IMG/VR virus record: IMGVR_UViG_3300033149_002467
Location: 1 to 41,852 of that record
Length of the DNA: 41,852 nt
Direction: 5' to 3' (one strand)
Source of the DNA: a virus
In this document: positions 29,464-39,775 of the stretch, piece by piece
Layout: every line of letters begins with the position of its first letter
How positions within the stretch are numbered: position 1 is the stretch's first letter
Translations under genes and position numbers: made by a program
Notes under the pieces: generated by a model
Databases searched by the model: none
What the model was told of the DNA's origin: nothing
The model's input: the letters and a program-made list of their open reading frames with translations, nothing else

Positions 29464-29580
29464 ATGCCTTTTAAAAAAATTGGTAAAAATAAATATCGTA
29501 GTCCATCAGGTCGTAAATGGACGTTAAAACAAATCAGAGCTTATTACGCTCATAAAAAACGCCGAAAAAGGCGTAAATAA
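29464..29580 (+). CDS. Small basic SPSGRKW peptide, 38 aa
   Basis: The peptide contains KNKYRSPSGRKWTLKQIRAY and a Lys/Arg-rich tail. This is a type of very short protein I have seen between tail genes of phages. It fits snugly between flanking genes (one- and two-base gaps). It may bind DNA or a virion partner. Confidence 0.6.
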   Translation: MPFKKIGKNKYRSPSGRKWTLKQIRAYYAHKKRRKRRK

Positions 29581-29582
29581 AT

Positions 29583-31208
29583 ATGGCAATAGAATTAATA
29601 ATACAAAAAATAATAACAGTTTTAGTAGCCCTGACAACATTTATCACAGGGTCTATTACACCAGATGTTGCTGCTTTAAAAGATGAAGTTGCTCAACTTC
29701 AAGTAGATAACATTGCTAACACTCAATTCTTTCAAGGTAGTGAACCAAGATTTGGCGTAACCAGAATAGCGGCATTGGGAAGGTATCAGCTTTCATCAGC
29801 AATATCTTCAAGCGCTACTTCAATAATCTTAAAATCTCTAACCATTCCTATATCAGGAACAGAGGTTAATATGGCTACTGTGTTTGGGGATATTGGTTAT
29901 GCAACAATAGAACCGGGAAGCACTACTAGAAAAGAGTTTATTTCCTTTACTGGGATAACTCAAAGCGGTTCTAATGATACAGCAACTCTCACAGGGGTAA
30001 CTAGAGGGCTATCTTTTGTTTACCCTTATACGGCTAGTACAACTCATCAAATATCACATAGTGGAGGTTCTACGGTAATCTTTAGTAATCCACCTAGTTT
30101 TTATAACCGATTTGCGATAAAGGATAATGATGAAACAATTTCTGGCGCTTGGACATTTACTAGCACGGCGCAACCTATATTTGACGCGCAACCAACACCG
30201 ACTGATGATAAACAATTAATAACTAAACAATACGCAGACAATATAGCAAATCAAGGAGCTGCTACTAGTACCGCGACAGTGGCTGGTATAGTAGAAATAG
30301 CTACCAGAGCTGAAATAGCTTCTACTACTGCGGTAGCAGCTAATAAAGCAGACTTAGTAGTAACTGCCCAGTATTGCACAAGCAGTATGGAGGTGGCGAA
30401 TTATTGGATACCAATGACAGATAGTGATGGTAAACTAGACCAGAGTTTTATTGATTTAACTGAAAATTGGGCATTTCTTGCGCCAGTTGGATTTGGATAT
30501 AGTGTGAATTTTTTAAATGGTTGGACTTTAGTAGGAAATAGCACTACTACTGGTAATGTGTATATTACGGATGATTTAACAGTAACAGGAGATGGCTCAT
30601 CTTTGGCAACTACTACCTTTACAGGAATACCAACTTTGCCAGCCATTGATCCAGACGCGGATAATGAAGCTACAAGAAAAAGTTATGTTGATGATGGTGA
30701 TGATACTTTAATATTTGTTGAAAATACTAAACTTACTTATAACAATAATGTTCAGGGAGCGACATCCTCAAGGGATTTTGCTACTGCTACAATTCCAGCC
30801 AATATTCTGGGAACAGGTAATGGAATACATATTAAATCATTCATTGAATTAACTGATGAAATGGATTGTGGAAGTTCTAATGTTACTTTTGGTTTGACTT
30901 ATGGTTCTACTGAATTAGCAACTGCCGTTGTTCAATTAAGTGGCGCGGTAGATACAAATTATCTGGGAACGATTGAAGCGGTAATATTTGCAGATGGAGC
31001 TACTAATTCTCAATTCGGCACAATCCAATTATTAACAGGACAAAATGGTGATAATAGTAGAGGTGGTCAAGGCGATGGAACAGCTGCGGAAGATAGCACG
31101 GTGGCTAAAACATTAAAATTGACTGTTACTTTTAGCAGTGATTGCCATGCAGCAACTTATCAGGTGGTAGATAGAGCGCTAGGCACTTATTTCCAAGTAA
31201 TAAAATAA
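29583..31208 (+). CDS. Tail fibre-like protein
   Basis: The 541-residue product has a hydrophobic N-terminus (about 5-24), a short coiled coil (VAALKDEVAQLQVDN), a beta domain and a typical fibre middle: DETISGAWTFTSTAQPIFD, ITKQYADN, VAGIVEIATRAEIASTT. The C-terminal sandwich resembles metagenomic fibre ends. It probably binds the host surface. The hydrophobic start could be a weak signal anchor. Confidence 0.65.
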   Translation: MAIELIIQKIITVLVALTTFITGSITPDVAALKDEVAQLQVDNIANTQFFQGSEPRFGVTRIAALGRYQLSSAISSSATSIILKSLTIPISGTEVNMATVFGDIGYATIEPGSTTRKEFISFTGITQSGSNDTATLTGVTRGLSFVYPYTASTTHQISHSGGSTVIFSNPPSFYNRFAIKDNDETISGAWTFTSTAQPIFDAQPTPTDDKQLITKQYADNIANQGAATSTATVAGIVEIATRAEIASTTAVAANKADLVVTAQYCTSSMEVANYWIPMTDSDGKLDQSFIDLTENWAFLAPVGFGYSVNFLNGWTLVGNSTTTGNVYITDDLTVTGDGSSLATTTFTGIPTLPAIDPDADNEATRKSYVDDGDDTLIFVENTKLTYNNNVQGATSSRDFATATIPANILGTGNGIHIKSFIELTDEMDCGSSNVTFGLTYGSTELATAVVQLSGAVDTNYLGTIEAVIFADGATNSQFGTIQLLTGQNGDNSRGGQGDGTAAEDSTVAKTLKLTVTFSSDCHAATYQVVDRALGTYFQVIK

Positions 31209-31210
31209 TT

Positions 31211-32890
31211 ATGCCAGAAGAAACACCAAATCCTTTTGAACAATTTAATAATCCATTATTTTCTCAACCAAAAGATATATCTGAAATAAAGGATGAAAGT
31301 GTTTCTTTACAAGGTATTACGCCCGACATTCCAGAAACAGGAATGATTACAAATGTGGGAAATATAAGAGAATTTAATGATAATGTGCAAAAAGTTGATA
31401 AACTAAGACAAAAAATAACGGAAGTACAAGGAGAGCTTGCTGAGAAACAAAAACAATTAGCAGAAAAGCAGAAACAAGAACAAGCTGATTTTGAAGCTAA
31501 ACAAGACCAAGAAAAACAACTTGCTTTAGAAAGGCAAGCTGTTGGAGTTATAGAGGAAATAGAAGATCCGAGATTAGTAGAATGGCAGAAAGAGAAAGAA
31601 AATTATGAAAAACAATTAAATGATGCATTAGTAGAATTAGATTCTTTAAGGATTAATGATGTAGCACAACAGCAATTAATCAATGCTATTAAAATGCAAT
31701 TTGATGTAAGGCGTACTCAAGCAGAGCAAGCAGGACAACGTGCTTTACAGGCAGCGCAAACTTTCAATATGAGATTTGGTAGTTCTCGTTTTAACCCTTT
31801 AGCAGCAACTGGGGTTATCCAAGCCCAAGAACAAGCAACTCTTAGAAATTTAGCAGAAATTGATGCTATGGAAGCTCAAGCATTGGCAGAAATCAATCAA
31901 GCAGAACAAGAAAAAGATTTTATATTATTGAGGGAAAAAATTGCTTTAGTAGATGAACAAAGGAAAGAAAAGAATAATCAATTGATTGCTTTACAAAATC
32001 AAGTCAATGAAGAAAATAGGTTAAGAACAGAATCATTACAACAAATGGAAAGACATTCAAGGGTGTTTGACTTTATTAGGAATGGTATTACAAATGTTGC
32101 TGATATTTTCCAATTAGCTGGCGATATACCTTTAGAAGAAGTAGAATATGTGATTGATACCTTAGTAGAAGAACAAGAGCAAAAACCAACCGAAAGTAAA
32201 ATTGATGCTTACACTGATGAAAATAATCATAGAGTAATAACTTTTTATGATAGTTCTACGGGATTTACAAGAGAAGTTGTGAGTGATAGGCAAGTTTTAC
32301 AAAAATCCCCTGAAAGTGATCCGCAACAGATATTAACTAATACTCGTAATCTCAAAAAGGATTTTAGCGCTAGTCCAGAAGTAAAAGATTTTGTACAGGT
32401 GCGAGAGAAATTTCAAAAATTAGAAGAAGCTAAGAAAGAGGCAGAAATAACTGACAACTTTGTAGTCGTTGATCAAGCATTCATTACTTTGTTTAATAAG
32501 ATTACTGATCCAAATTCGGTTGTGCGAGAATCTGAATACGCTAGAACATCAACTGATATTGGATTTATTAATAGGATAAAAGGTAAAGCAGAAAAAGTGA
32601 TTGCTGGTGGTGCTGGTTTAACTCAAGATGAAAGAGATGCAATTTTAAGATTAGTTGGGCGGTTTATGAATGTATCGGCGAGAAACTTTAATAACAAACG
32701 ACAAGAATTTGTAGATATAGCAAATGCTTTTGGTTTAGATGCTACTTTAATTGTTGGTCAGCCAGCTAGTATTAAAGAGGATATAACGCCACAAGCAAAT
32801 GAAATAAAGGTACGCGAATTATCATCGGGATTAATTGGTTTTCTACCAGAAAATGAGTTTGATCCTAGTTTATATACAAAAGTAGAATAA
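31211..32890 (+). CDS. Internal virion (DNA ejection) protein candidate, coiled-coil
   Basis: The 559-residue product has a disordered N-terminus, long Glu/Gln/Lys-rich coiled coils (about 65-280, GELAEKQKQLAEKQKQEQAD and following) and a helical C-terminal domain (about 390-530, NSVVRESEYARTSTDIGFI). In short-tailed phages such proteins are packed in the head and ejected with the DNA. A tape measure is an alternative, but no long-tail genes accompany it. Confidence 0.55.
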   Translation: MPEETPNPFEQFNNPLFSQPKDISEIKDESVSLQGITPDIPETGMITNVGNIREFNDNVQKVDKLRQKITEVQGELAEKQKQLAEKQKQEQADFEAKQDQEKQLALERQAVGVIEEIEDPRLVEWQKEKENYEKQLNDALVELDSLRINDVAQQQLINAIKMQFDVRRTQAEQAGQRALQAAQTFNMRFGSSRFNPLAATGVIQAQEQATLRNLAEIDAMEAQALAEINQAEQEKDFILLREKIALVDEQRKEKNNQLIALQNQVNEENRLRTESLQQMERHSRVFDFIRNGITNVADIFQLAGDIPLEEVEYVIDTLVEEQEQKPTESKIDAYTDENNHRVITFYDSSTGFTREVVSDRQVLQKSPESDPQQILTNTRNLKKDFSASPEVKDFVQVREKFQKLEEAKKEAEITDNFVVVDQAFITLFNKITDPNSVVRESEYARTSTDIGFINRIKGKAEKVIAGGAGLTQDERDAILRLVGRFMNVSARNFNNKRQEFVDIANAFGLDATLIVGQPASIKEDITPQANEIKVRELSSGLIGFLPENEFDPSLYTKVE

Positions 32891-32891
32891 T

Positions 32892-34736
32892 ATGCCATTT
32901 AGACCACTTAAAAATCAACCATTACCAAATCAGCCAATAGTACAATCTACTGGGTTTAAACCATTAGCAGAACAACCAAAAGATTTAGGAATTGGTGGAA
33001 AAATAGCTGAAACTTTTGGTTTTGATGCTTCCATTGGACTTAAAGAAAGGTATCAAGTAGCTAAAGAAAAAGTGATTAAAGATGTTATTAGTATCGCAAG
33101 AGGTGCAAATAAGGTAGCTAACTTTTTGGGTCTTGGCCCACTTCAAGAAACAGCAGCATTAGGAATGATTAGAATATCTCCAAGATTTCGTTCTCTTAAA
33201 AAGAGAGTTGATAGTGGAAATGCAAATATTGGTGATTATGCAGAATATGCTACTATCTTAGAACAAGTACCTAGTGCGAAAGCAATAGCTGGTTCAACCA
33301 TTCAATTAGGGGCTTTACTTGCACCAACCCCTGTTGGCAAAGTTAGTTTGAAGGGAGTTACCACTGGCACAAAAGCATTTATAAAAGGGTTTAAAACACT
33401 TGCCCCAAGAGGTGCTGCTATCGGCGGTGCATTAGGTTTTGGCAAAGCATTAGAAACAGATAAAGGAGTAAAAGGAATTGTTGGTGACACAGCTATTGGA
33501 ACTATTACAGGTGGTATTATCAATGGCCTTTTAGGAGGGTTATTTACAAGATTTCAATATAGCGCTGATAAGACAGCTCAAAAATTAAGAGATAACGCTA
33601 TTAAGCAATACAAAAGTGCGTTAGGAGCTACAAAAGAAAAGTTTAAAAATAAAGTTGATCGAATCGTACCTGAATTATTAGAAAAACAACGCAAGGGTAC
33701 TTTTAGCAATCTTAGAAAAAGTGCTTTAAAAAATATAGCGTTGACCAATAAACAATATCAGCAGCTAGGAGAATTACAAGGATTAACAGAAGTAACTGAT
33801 ATTGAGAATTTAATAAATAGGGAAATTGCTAAATATTCTTCTCCGACAGGTAGAGTGTTTTCAGTTAATCAGAAAAAAGTTAATACTCTTATGGGTCTTT
33901 TAGATGATATTAAATCTTTAAAGGGGGCAAAAAGTCAGGATATAATACAATCATTTCAACATAATTTGGTAATGCAGGTAGATGTTGGAGCAAAAAATGT
34001 AGCAAAAAAGATAAGAAAGATTGATTTGTCTAAGACAGATAATATTGATGATGCAGTGAGATTAATTAAACAATCTTTGACTCAACGAGAATTAAGAAAT
34101 CCAGCTGTGAATATGGCAATAAATAATTGGGCTAAATCTTCAAAGATGATACAAGCTGAATCAGTTAATCTCGTCCCACAACAATCTTTACGAGAATTAG
34201 CTCAACAATATGCAGATGATATTTATGAATCTAGGAAAGCACTGAAAACAATTAAAGATAGTAAGGTTTTGGGGCAAGTTAGAAAGGTAGATTCTGGAAT
34301 TAGAAAATTATTGAATAATCGCAATCCTGATTATGCGGCAATAAATGAAATTTATAATCTTAACCAAAATTTATTAGATGTTTTAGATGAAACTGCACAA
34401 AGAACAGGAGGTAGAAAGTTTTGGAGTTTATTAAGAAGTGAATTTTTTCAGACTGGTTCAATTGTCGGTGGTTTAGTTGGGTTAGGAACAGGAGGAGGAT
34501 TTGGAGCTGCTTCGGGTGGTGTTGTTGGTGGCTTGACAATGATGGGTATAGGACAAACTATGAATTCTACTTGGTTTAATACTTTATCTGCTGTACAAAA
34601 AACAAAACTAGCTAATCAGCTAGCAAAGATACCCGCACAGAATATGCCAAGATTATTAAATTTCCTAAACAAACTAGGAATAAAAGCAGTATTAGAATTT
34701 ATTGATGAAGGAGAACCACCAGAAGAAATTTTTTAG
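32892..34736 (+). CDS. Internal virion protein with membrane-inserting Gly-rich segments
   Basis: The 614-residue product has a hydrophobic Gly/Ala-rich cluster at about 130-220 (SAKAIAGSTIQLGALLAP, ATIGGALGFG-like, GTITGGIINGLLGGLF) and another near the end (about 517-558, GSIVGGLVGLGTGGGFGAAS). The helical middle is charged. Such segments are typical of ejection proteins that form a channel through the host membrane. It follows the coiled-coil protein by one base. Confidence 0.55.
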   Translation: MPFRPLKNQPLPNQPIVQSTGFKPLAEQPKDLGIGGKIAETFGFDASIGLKERYQVAKEKVIKDVISIARGANKVANFLGLGPLQETAALGMIRISPRFRSLKKRVDSGNANIGDYAEYATILEQVPSAKAIAGSTIQLGALLAPTPVGKVSLKGVTTGTKAFIKGFKTLAPRGAAIGGALGFGKALETDKGVKGIVGDTAIGTITGGIINGLLGGLFTRFQYSADKTAQKLRDNAIKQYKSALGATKEKFKNKVDRIVPELLEKQRKGTFSNLRKSALKNIALTNKQYQQLGELQGLTEVTDIENLINREIAKYSSPTGRVFSVNQKKVNTLMGLLDDIKSLKGAKSQDIIQSFQHNLVMQVDVGAKNVAKKIRKIDLSKTDNIDDAVRLIKQSLTQRELRNPAVNMAINNWAKSSKMIQAESVNLVPQQSLRELAQQYADDIYESRKALKTIKDSKVLGQVRKVDSGIRKLLNNRNPDYAAINEIYNLNQNLLDVLDETAQRTGGRKFWSLLRSEFFQTGSIVGGLVGLGTGGGFGAASGGVVGGLTMMGIGQTMNSTWFNTLSAVQKTKLANQLAKIPAQNMPRLLNFLNKLGIKAVLEFIDEGEPPEEIF

Positions 34737-34812
34737 ACTTCTATTTGATGCCAAATTAGCAATATAATTAAACTTATAAAAAGTAGAATATAAAATATCA
34801 TATTTCTAATAC

Positions 34813-34846
34813 ATTATATCAAATAATAATATCTGTCAAATGACAG
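34813..34846 (-). promoter_or_regulatory. Minus-strand promoter with overlapping palindrome
   Basis: On the minus strand, TTGACA (34839-34834) and TATAAT (34818-34813) are separated by 15 bases. The palindrome CTGTCA-AA-TGACAG (34833-34846) covers the -35 box like an operator. No minus-strand gene follows, so a transcript would be antisense to the gene at 32892. The 34737-34934 gap otherwise holds nothing recognisable. Confidence 0.4.
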
Positions 34847-34900
34847 TATTAGATAAGATTGAAGAAACAGCAATAAATAAAAATGCTTGCAAGTAATTAT

Positions 34901-34929
34901 ACTATAACAAAAAATTCAATTATTGTCAA
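34901..34929 (-). promoter_or_regulatory. Second minus-strand promoter candidate
   Basis: TTGACA (34929-34924), 17-base spacer, TATAGT (34906-34901) on the minus strand. It points away from the collagen-like gene and towards 34813. Confidence 0.4.
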
Positions 34930-34934
34930 CTTTT

Positions 34935-35669
34935 ATGAACCAAAAAGCCCAAAAACTCATCTTACTAAAAGCTAATACTCCATTAGCTCTTTTACAAATA
35001 CTTGAAGAAATTCAGAAAAACCAAGATCAGAAGTTATTCCAAATTGAAACTAAGATTAATGAGTTAATTCATAGAAAAGAAACCAATCTTTTAAAAGGGA
35101 TAACACAGATTAAAGGAGATAAGGGCGAAAAGGGCGATATAGGGCCAAAAGGCGAGAAAGGGGATAGTATTATTGGCCCACGAGGAGAACGGGGCATACA
35201 GGGCATTCCTGGGCCTGCTGGAGCGACTGGCAAGCAGGGTCCGAGGGGATTTTCAGGCAAGGATGGCAAAGATGGCAAAGATGGCAAGGATGGTCAAGAC
35301 GCTAAAATAGATATTAAAAAACTAAAAAAAGACATAATAACTTCTTTAGAAAAAATGCAAAAACCGCAAATAGAAAGAATTTTAAAACAGATTCGCGCTA
35401 TTCGCAGAATGGGGAGCGTGCAAGTATCTGGTGGTGGTTTTAGAGAAGAACGCAATGTTTGGGGTGAGATTCCTAGCGGGACAATAAATGGCGTAAATGT
35501 TACTTTTACCCTAGCCAATACCCCATCCAGTGGAACTCTTAGATTATATGCAGGAGGTGTAAGATTGTCAGAAACTGAAGACTACACTTTATCAGGAGCA
35601 ATAATAACTATGTTATCAGCCCCAATGACAGGCGAAGTATTACGGGCTGATTACATTAAATCACGATGA
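34935..35669 (+). CDS. Collagen-like tail fibre
   Basis: This 244-residue protein has an N-terminal helix, then about 20 Gly-X-Y triplets (residues about 58-118: GDKGEKGDIGPKGEKGDS, then GPRGERGIQGIPGPAG and GKDGKDGKDGQDA), a coiled coil and a C-terminal beta domain (GEIPSGTINGVNVTFTLANT). Collagen-like stretches trimerise phage fibres. ATG 34935 is used; a TTG at 34923 would add four residues. The stop overlaps the next ATG (ATGA). Confidence 0.85.
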   Translation: MNQKAQKLILLKANTPLALLQILEEIQKNQDQKLFQIETKINELIHRKETNLLKGITQIKGDKGEKGDIGPKGEKGDSIIGPRGERGIQGIPGPAGATGKQGPRGFSGKDGKDGKDGKDGQDAKIDIKKLKKDIITSLEKMQKPQIERILKQIRAIRRMGSVQVSGGGFREERNVWGEIPSGTINGVNVTFTLANTPSSGTLRLYAGGVRLSETEDYTLSGAIITMLSAPMTGEVLRADYIKSR

Positions 35670-38600
35670 AAAAACTAATTTTTACAATTTTAATTTTAGC
35701 TATTATACCAACAGTTGCTTTTGCGAATTTTTACAGCAGGATTTTAGATTTTATCGGGATAGATAAAGAACCACAATTTGGAGCAACAGTAGTAATGGAA
35801 AATAGAGGTGGCACAGGAACTTCTACTTATGTTACTGGCGATATTTTATATGCTTCTAGCGTTAACAATCTTTATAGTTTACCCATAGGGAGTGATAATC
35901 AGATTTTAACAGTGAGTGGTGGTATTCCTTCTTGGGGAGCAGCGCCAGATGCTGGTTTATGGGTAACTACAACCGATACTGATAATATCATACCAAGAAC
36001 CTCTACTGCTGGTATTATTGTTAACGCCTCTTCTACCTTTACCTCTGATGTTTCAGGTGAGCAATTTTTTGGTGAATTAAGTAATAAAATAAACCCAGCA
36101 TATTCTTTCCAAAATGACTCTGACACAGGAATGTATCGTGATGGTTCTAACTTTGGCTTTTCTGTTGATGCTACTAAAATGTTAACAATGAATACAAGTT
36201 ATATCATTGGCTGGCAACCATTTATAGGACAATTAGAATCTGCTGCTGACCCTACTTTTAGAAATGCTTCGCTACCAACTGGTATGTTTTTTCCTAGCAC
36301 CACTAAATTAGGATTTTCTTCTAATGGAACAGAAATAGCAAGATTTGGCGCAGCTTCTTCCACTTTTAATTCTACTTTAACCGTTGAAGGAGCGGTTACT
36401 TCCACTGACCTTGCTCTTACTAGCTTAACAACTTGCACTCTTAAAACAGATGGAGTGGGAAATATATATTGTGGTTCAGATAATGTGGGCGGAGGCGGCG
36501 CGTTGGGACAATTAGGTGAGTTGACAGATGTATCTACTTCAACCATAGGAGCTGGATATTTTATAGTTAGAAATGCAGCCGATAATAGTTGGCAGTCTAC
36601 AAGCACGATTGCCGAGAGTGGCGATGGCATAATAACAGTTGACAATTTAGTAGTGGGCACCACGCTTACTATTCCCGATAATAGCGTAGATGAGGCAGAT
36701 ATTAACTTTTCAACTGCTTGCGCGGCAGGAAATCATTATTATTTAAATGGGAATGATTTGGCTTGTGAGGCAGACGATAATACCACCTACACGGCTTCTA
36801 ATCCAGTTGCCTTAACTGGTACAGTATTTGGCATTGTAGCCGCTTCAACCACTGAATGGGAAACAGCTTGGACACATTCACAGGATAACACTCAAGCTCA
36901 TTCAGATTATTTACTTAATAATGAAGCTGATACAGGAATTGGGTTAACCCTTACAGTGGCAACTACTACTGGAGCAACCTCAACCCATTTATATGTTTCT
37001 TCTTTGTTTGGAATAAACTCTGAATACTTTACTGACCTTACTGGGACTGGTTTGCAAAACTCCAGCGGGGTGTTAACTCTTAATGCCACTGGTGATTGGA
37101 CAGGCACTTTAGACGGACGCAATGCCAATGAAATGAGCAACTGGCAATTTACTAATGCCAATGCTATTAGTCCAACAAGCACGGTTGGCTTAATAGTTAA
37201 TGCTTCATCAACCTTTACTGGCGACTTCTCCGTAGGCACTTCTACCCCAGCCCTATTTGTAGATGAGGATACGGGTTATGTAGGGATTGGGACAAGAATT
37301 CCGACGCAAAAATTGCATTTAAAAAATGAAGGAGATTGGATAAAAATTGGCGTAGAAGATGCTCTTACTCAAAGTTATTTTGGTTATACTGGACTGGCTT
37401 ATAAAACAGTTCAGGTTGGCAATTTATTAACCAATAAGAACAGCATTTCTTTAGGGGCTGACATTACAGCCAATACTAGCGGATCCTTTTCTGGTAAAAA
37501 TATTGTCATTCCAAATGACAGCAAGATTATTGCTCCCAATAGCGCCAATGATAATTACCGTGGGATCGCCCTTATTGGTTCTGATGATAAACTTTATTTA
37601 GGTGGTGGGGGTACTAACAGTACTGATAATAGTATGGTTATTGACACAATCGGCAACGTCGGCATTGGCACCACAGGCCCTGACCGTAAGTTAGATATAT
37701 TAGACAACACTAATCCCCAACTACGTCTTACCCATACAGATGGGAGTGTTTATGTGGATTTAAGAGCCACAAGTACGGGGGATTTGATCATTACAGGAAG
37801 TGGCGGTAAAGTTGGCATTGGAACTGGAACAACAGCACCCGGGGAATTTTTAACTATTGAATCATCAGGGGCAACTGCTGGCGATGCTACGATAAGATTA
37901 CAAGCCGCAGCGGGGAATTTGACTAAAGGTACTATAATCGGAAATTTAAAATTCTATTCACAAGACGCAAGTACGGGCGGGACTGGGGAAACAGCCAAAA
38001 TTTCTGCTATAGGGGGTACGGCTGCAAGCTGGGCTGGAGCAGGGAGACCGACTGATCTTGCATTTTATACACAACCATCAGGTGCGGCCGCTTCATTAGT
38101 AGAGGCAATGAGGATTGATGAGAATGGGAATGTGGGGATTGGGACGGATAGTCCGAGCGTACCTTTGCATATTATAGGAACGTCTGGCAATTTTGTGACC
38201 TTTGAGAGAGATAGCTCCACAGCAGGATCAAATTTTTTAAGATTGTATAATAGTAATACAACTGATGGCAATGAAGCTTTAATAAATTTTGCAAGTGATA
38301 CAACTGGGGGTGGCGCTTCAAGTAAAGTTAGTTTTGCCAGAATCGGGGCACAATTTATTACTCATGATAGCGCAACAATTAGTAGCAATATTTATTTTGA
38401 AACTGCTAACGCTGGAGTTAAATCTGAAAAAATTCGAATTCAAGGGAATGGTAATCTCGGCATTGGCACAACAGAACCAAGCGAGAAATTGCATATTTCG
38501 GGTGGTGTAGCTATATATGACAGCGATAGGAGCATAACTGATTTGCATCATTTAGTAGATAAAGAATATGTTGATAAGGCGGTAACAGCATTAGGAGCAA

Positions 38601-39775
38601 GATATTATATGTTGGATACTAATTCTGGGGAAGTGGATTATAAAGATTGCTCATCTTCCCCATCAATCGGAGGAGAACAAAATGTTAGCGCTGCGGATTT
38701 ATCAGATGATGATTATATTAAAGGATGGATTGCTCCGAATGTTAATGAGCCAGACAAGTTATTGCTTGGGGTATATAATTGGCGAATTTATGTTGAAAAA
38801 ACCGCTGGCACGCAAGAATTAAGATTATATTGGAAACTAATTGAACGAAAAAATGATGATTCAGAGATTGTTGTTGGAACTTCCACTGTTAGCAACGAAA
38901 TAACAACTGGCAAGAATTCATATATTATTCCTTTAACATTGTCGGAAGACCACGATATAGCAAGCGATAGTTATGTTGTTGGCAAGATTTATGCCGATAT
39001 ATCTGGTGGTGGTTCAGCTCCAAGTATTACCTTATATTATGAAGGTAATTCTGCTTCTCATTGGGAAATACCCACCAATGTAGAAATATTTAACAATTTA
39101 TATGTCAATATAGATGGCGATACAATGACAGGGAATTTAACCGCGCCTAACCTTTATGCTTCTAATGGTATGGGCGTAGGCACTATTACACCTAAATATA
39201 CTCTGCATATAGATGGCACGCTGGGGCTCAATAATACCCTATATGCCACTTCATCAATTTTTGACACTTCTTTAGAGATACCCAACGGGGCAGACCCGCA
39301 AACTGGCGTTGCAGGACAAATTGCGATAGATACAACTCCAATAGATACTTTGAAATACTATGGTTCTGCCACAAATACAATCGTTGCGTGGGAAAGTCCA
39401 ACCGTTGTAATAGCGAGTTCAACTTGGGTGGCTTTTGGAAAGTTTATTCCAGCAAGAATATTTTTTGCCAGCACAACAGTTACTGAAATCAGATGTAAGG
39501 CCAATGGCGGGACCTCTGTTGAGATTTGGTTATCAGATGGCGTAAATGATACAGACACCTTAACTTGCACAACAGCGGGAGCGCACGATGATGGGGATAT
39601 TGCCAACGCCAGCTTTGATGAAGATGAACAATTACATTTTGAAATTGGCAATATAGTCGGCACAGTTAATTCTGTGGCAATAACAGTGAATGGTTACAGG
39701 GATTATGGGGACTGCTTTAGCAATGGGAATGCCAGCAACATCACCAATAGAATATATAACAGCACCAGAAAATAA
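35666..39775 (+). CDS. Giant Ser/Thr-rich fibre protein with Sec signal peptide
   Basis: The 1369-residue product starts with a classic signal peptide (MKKLIFTILILAIIPTVAFA, cleavage after AFA). The body is built of NASSTF/TSTIG segments and repeats of the VGIGT-x(2,5)-P-x-K-L-x-I type (for example NVGIGTTGPDRKLDI, NLGIGTTEPSEKLHI), common in large fibre-like proteins, plus a DKEYVDKAV helix. It is the largest gene and probably a receptor-binding fibre or secreted adhesin. The export signal is odd for a virion part assembled in the cytoplasm. I found no peptidase-type intramolecular chaperone at the end. Confidence 0.75.
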   Translation: MKKLIFTILILAIIPTVAFANFYSRILDFIGIDKEPQFGATVVMENRGGTGTSTYVTGDILYASSVNNLYSLPIGSDNQILTVSGGIPSWGAAPDAGLWVTTTDTDNIIPRTSTAGIIVNASSTFTSDVSGEQFFGELSNKINPAYSFQNDSDTGMYRDGSNFGFSVDATKMLTMNTSYIIGWQPFIGQLESAADPTFRNASLPTGMFFPSTTKLGFSSNGTEIARFGAASSTFNSTLTVEGAVTSTDLALTSLTTCTLKTDGVGNIYCGSDNVGGGGALGQLGELTDVSTSTIGAGYFIVRNAADNSWQSTSTIAESGDGIITVDNLVVGTTLTIPDNSVDEADINFSTACAAGNHYYLNGNDLACEADDNTTYTASNPVALTGTVFGIVAASTTEWETAWTHSQDNTQAHSDYLLNNEADTGIGLTLTVATTTGATSTHLYVSSLFGINSEYFTDLTGTGLQNSSGVLTLNATGDWTGTLDGRNANEMSNWQFTNANAISPTSTVGLIVNASSTFTGDFSVGTSTPALFVDEDTGYVGIGTRIPTQKLHLKNEGDWIKIGVEDALTQSYFGYTGLAYKTVQVGNLLTNKNSISLGADITANTSGSFSGKNIVIPNDSKIIAPNSANDNYRGIALIGSDDKLYLGGGGTNSTDNSMVIDTIGNVGIGTTGPDRKLDILDNTNPQLRLTHTDGSVYVDLRATSTGDLIITGSGGKVGIGTGTTAPGEFLTIESSGATAGDATIRLQAAAGNLTKGTIIGNLKFYSQDASTGGTGETAKISAIGGTAASWAGAGRPTDLAFYTQPSGAAASLVEAMRIDENGNVGIGTDSPSVPLHIIGTSGNFVTFERDSSTAGSNFLRLYNSNTTDGNEALINFASDTTGGGASSKVSFARIGAQFITHDSATISSNIYFETANAGVKSEKIRIQGNGNLGIGTTEPSEKLHISGGVAIYDSDRSITDLHHLVDKEYVDKAVTALGARYYMLDTNSGEVDYKDCSSSPSIGGEQNVSAADLSDDDYIKGWIAPNVNEPDKLLLGVYNWRIYVEKTAGTQELRLYWKLIERKNDDSEIVVGTSTVSNEITTGKNSYIIPLTLSEDHDIASDSYVVGKIYADISGGGSAPSITLYYEGNSASHWEIPTNVEIFNNLYVNIDGDTMTGNLTAPNLYASNGMGVGTITPKYTLHIDGTLGLNNTLYATSSIFDTSLEIPNGADPQTGVAGQIAIDTTPIDTLKYYGSATNTIVAWESPTVVIASSTWVAFGKFIPARIFFASTTVTEIRCKANGGTSVEIWLSDGVNDTDTLTCTTAGAHDDGDIANASFDEDEQLHFEIGNIVGTVNSVAITVNGYRDYGDCFSNGNASNITNRIYNSTRK

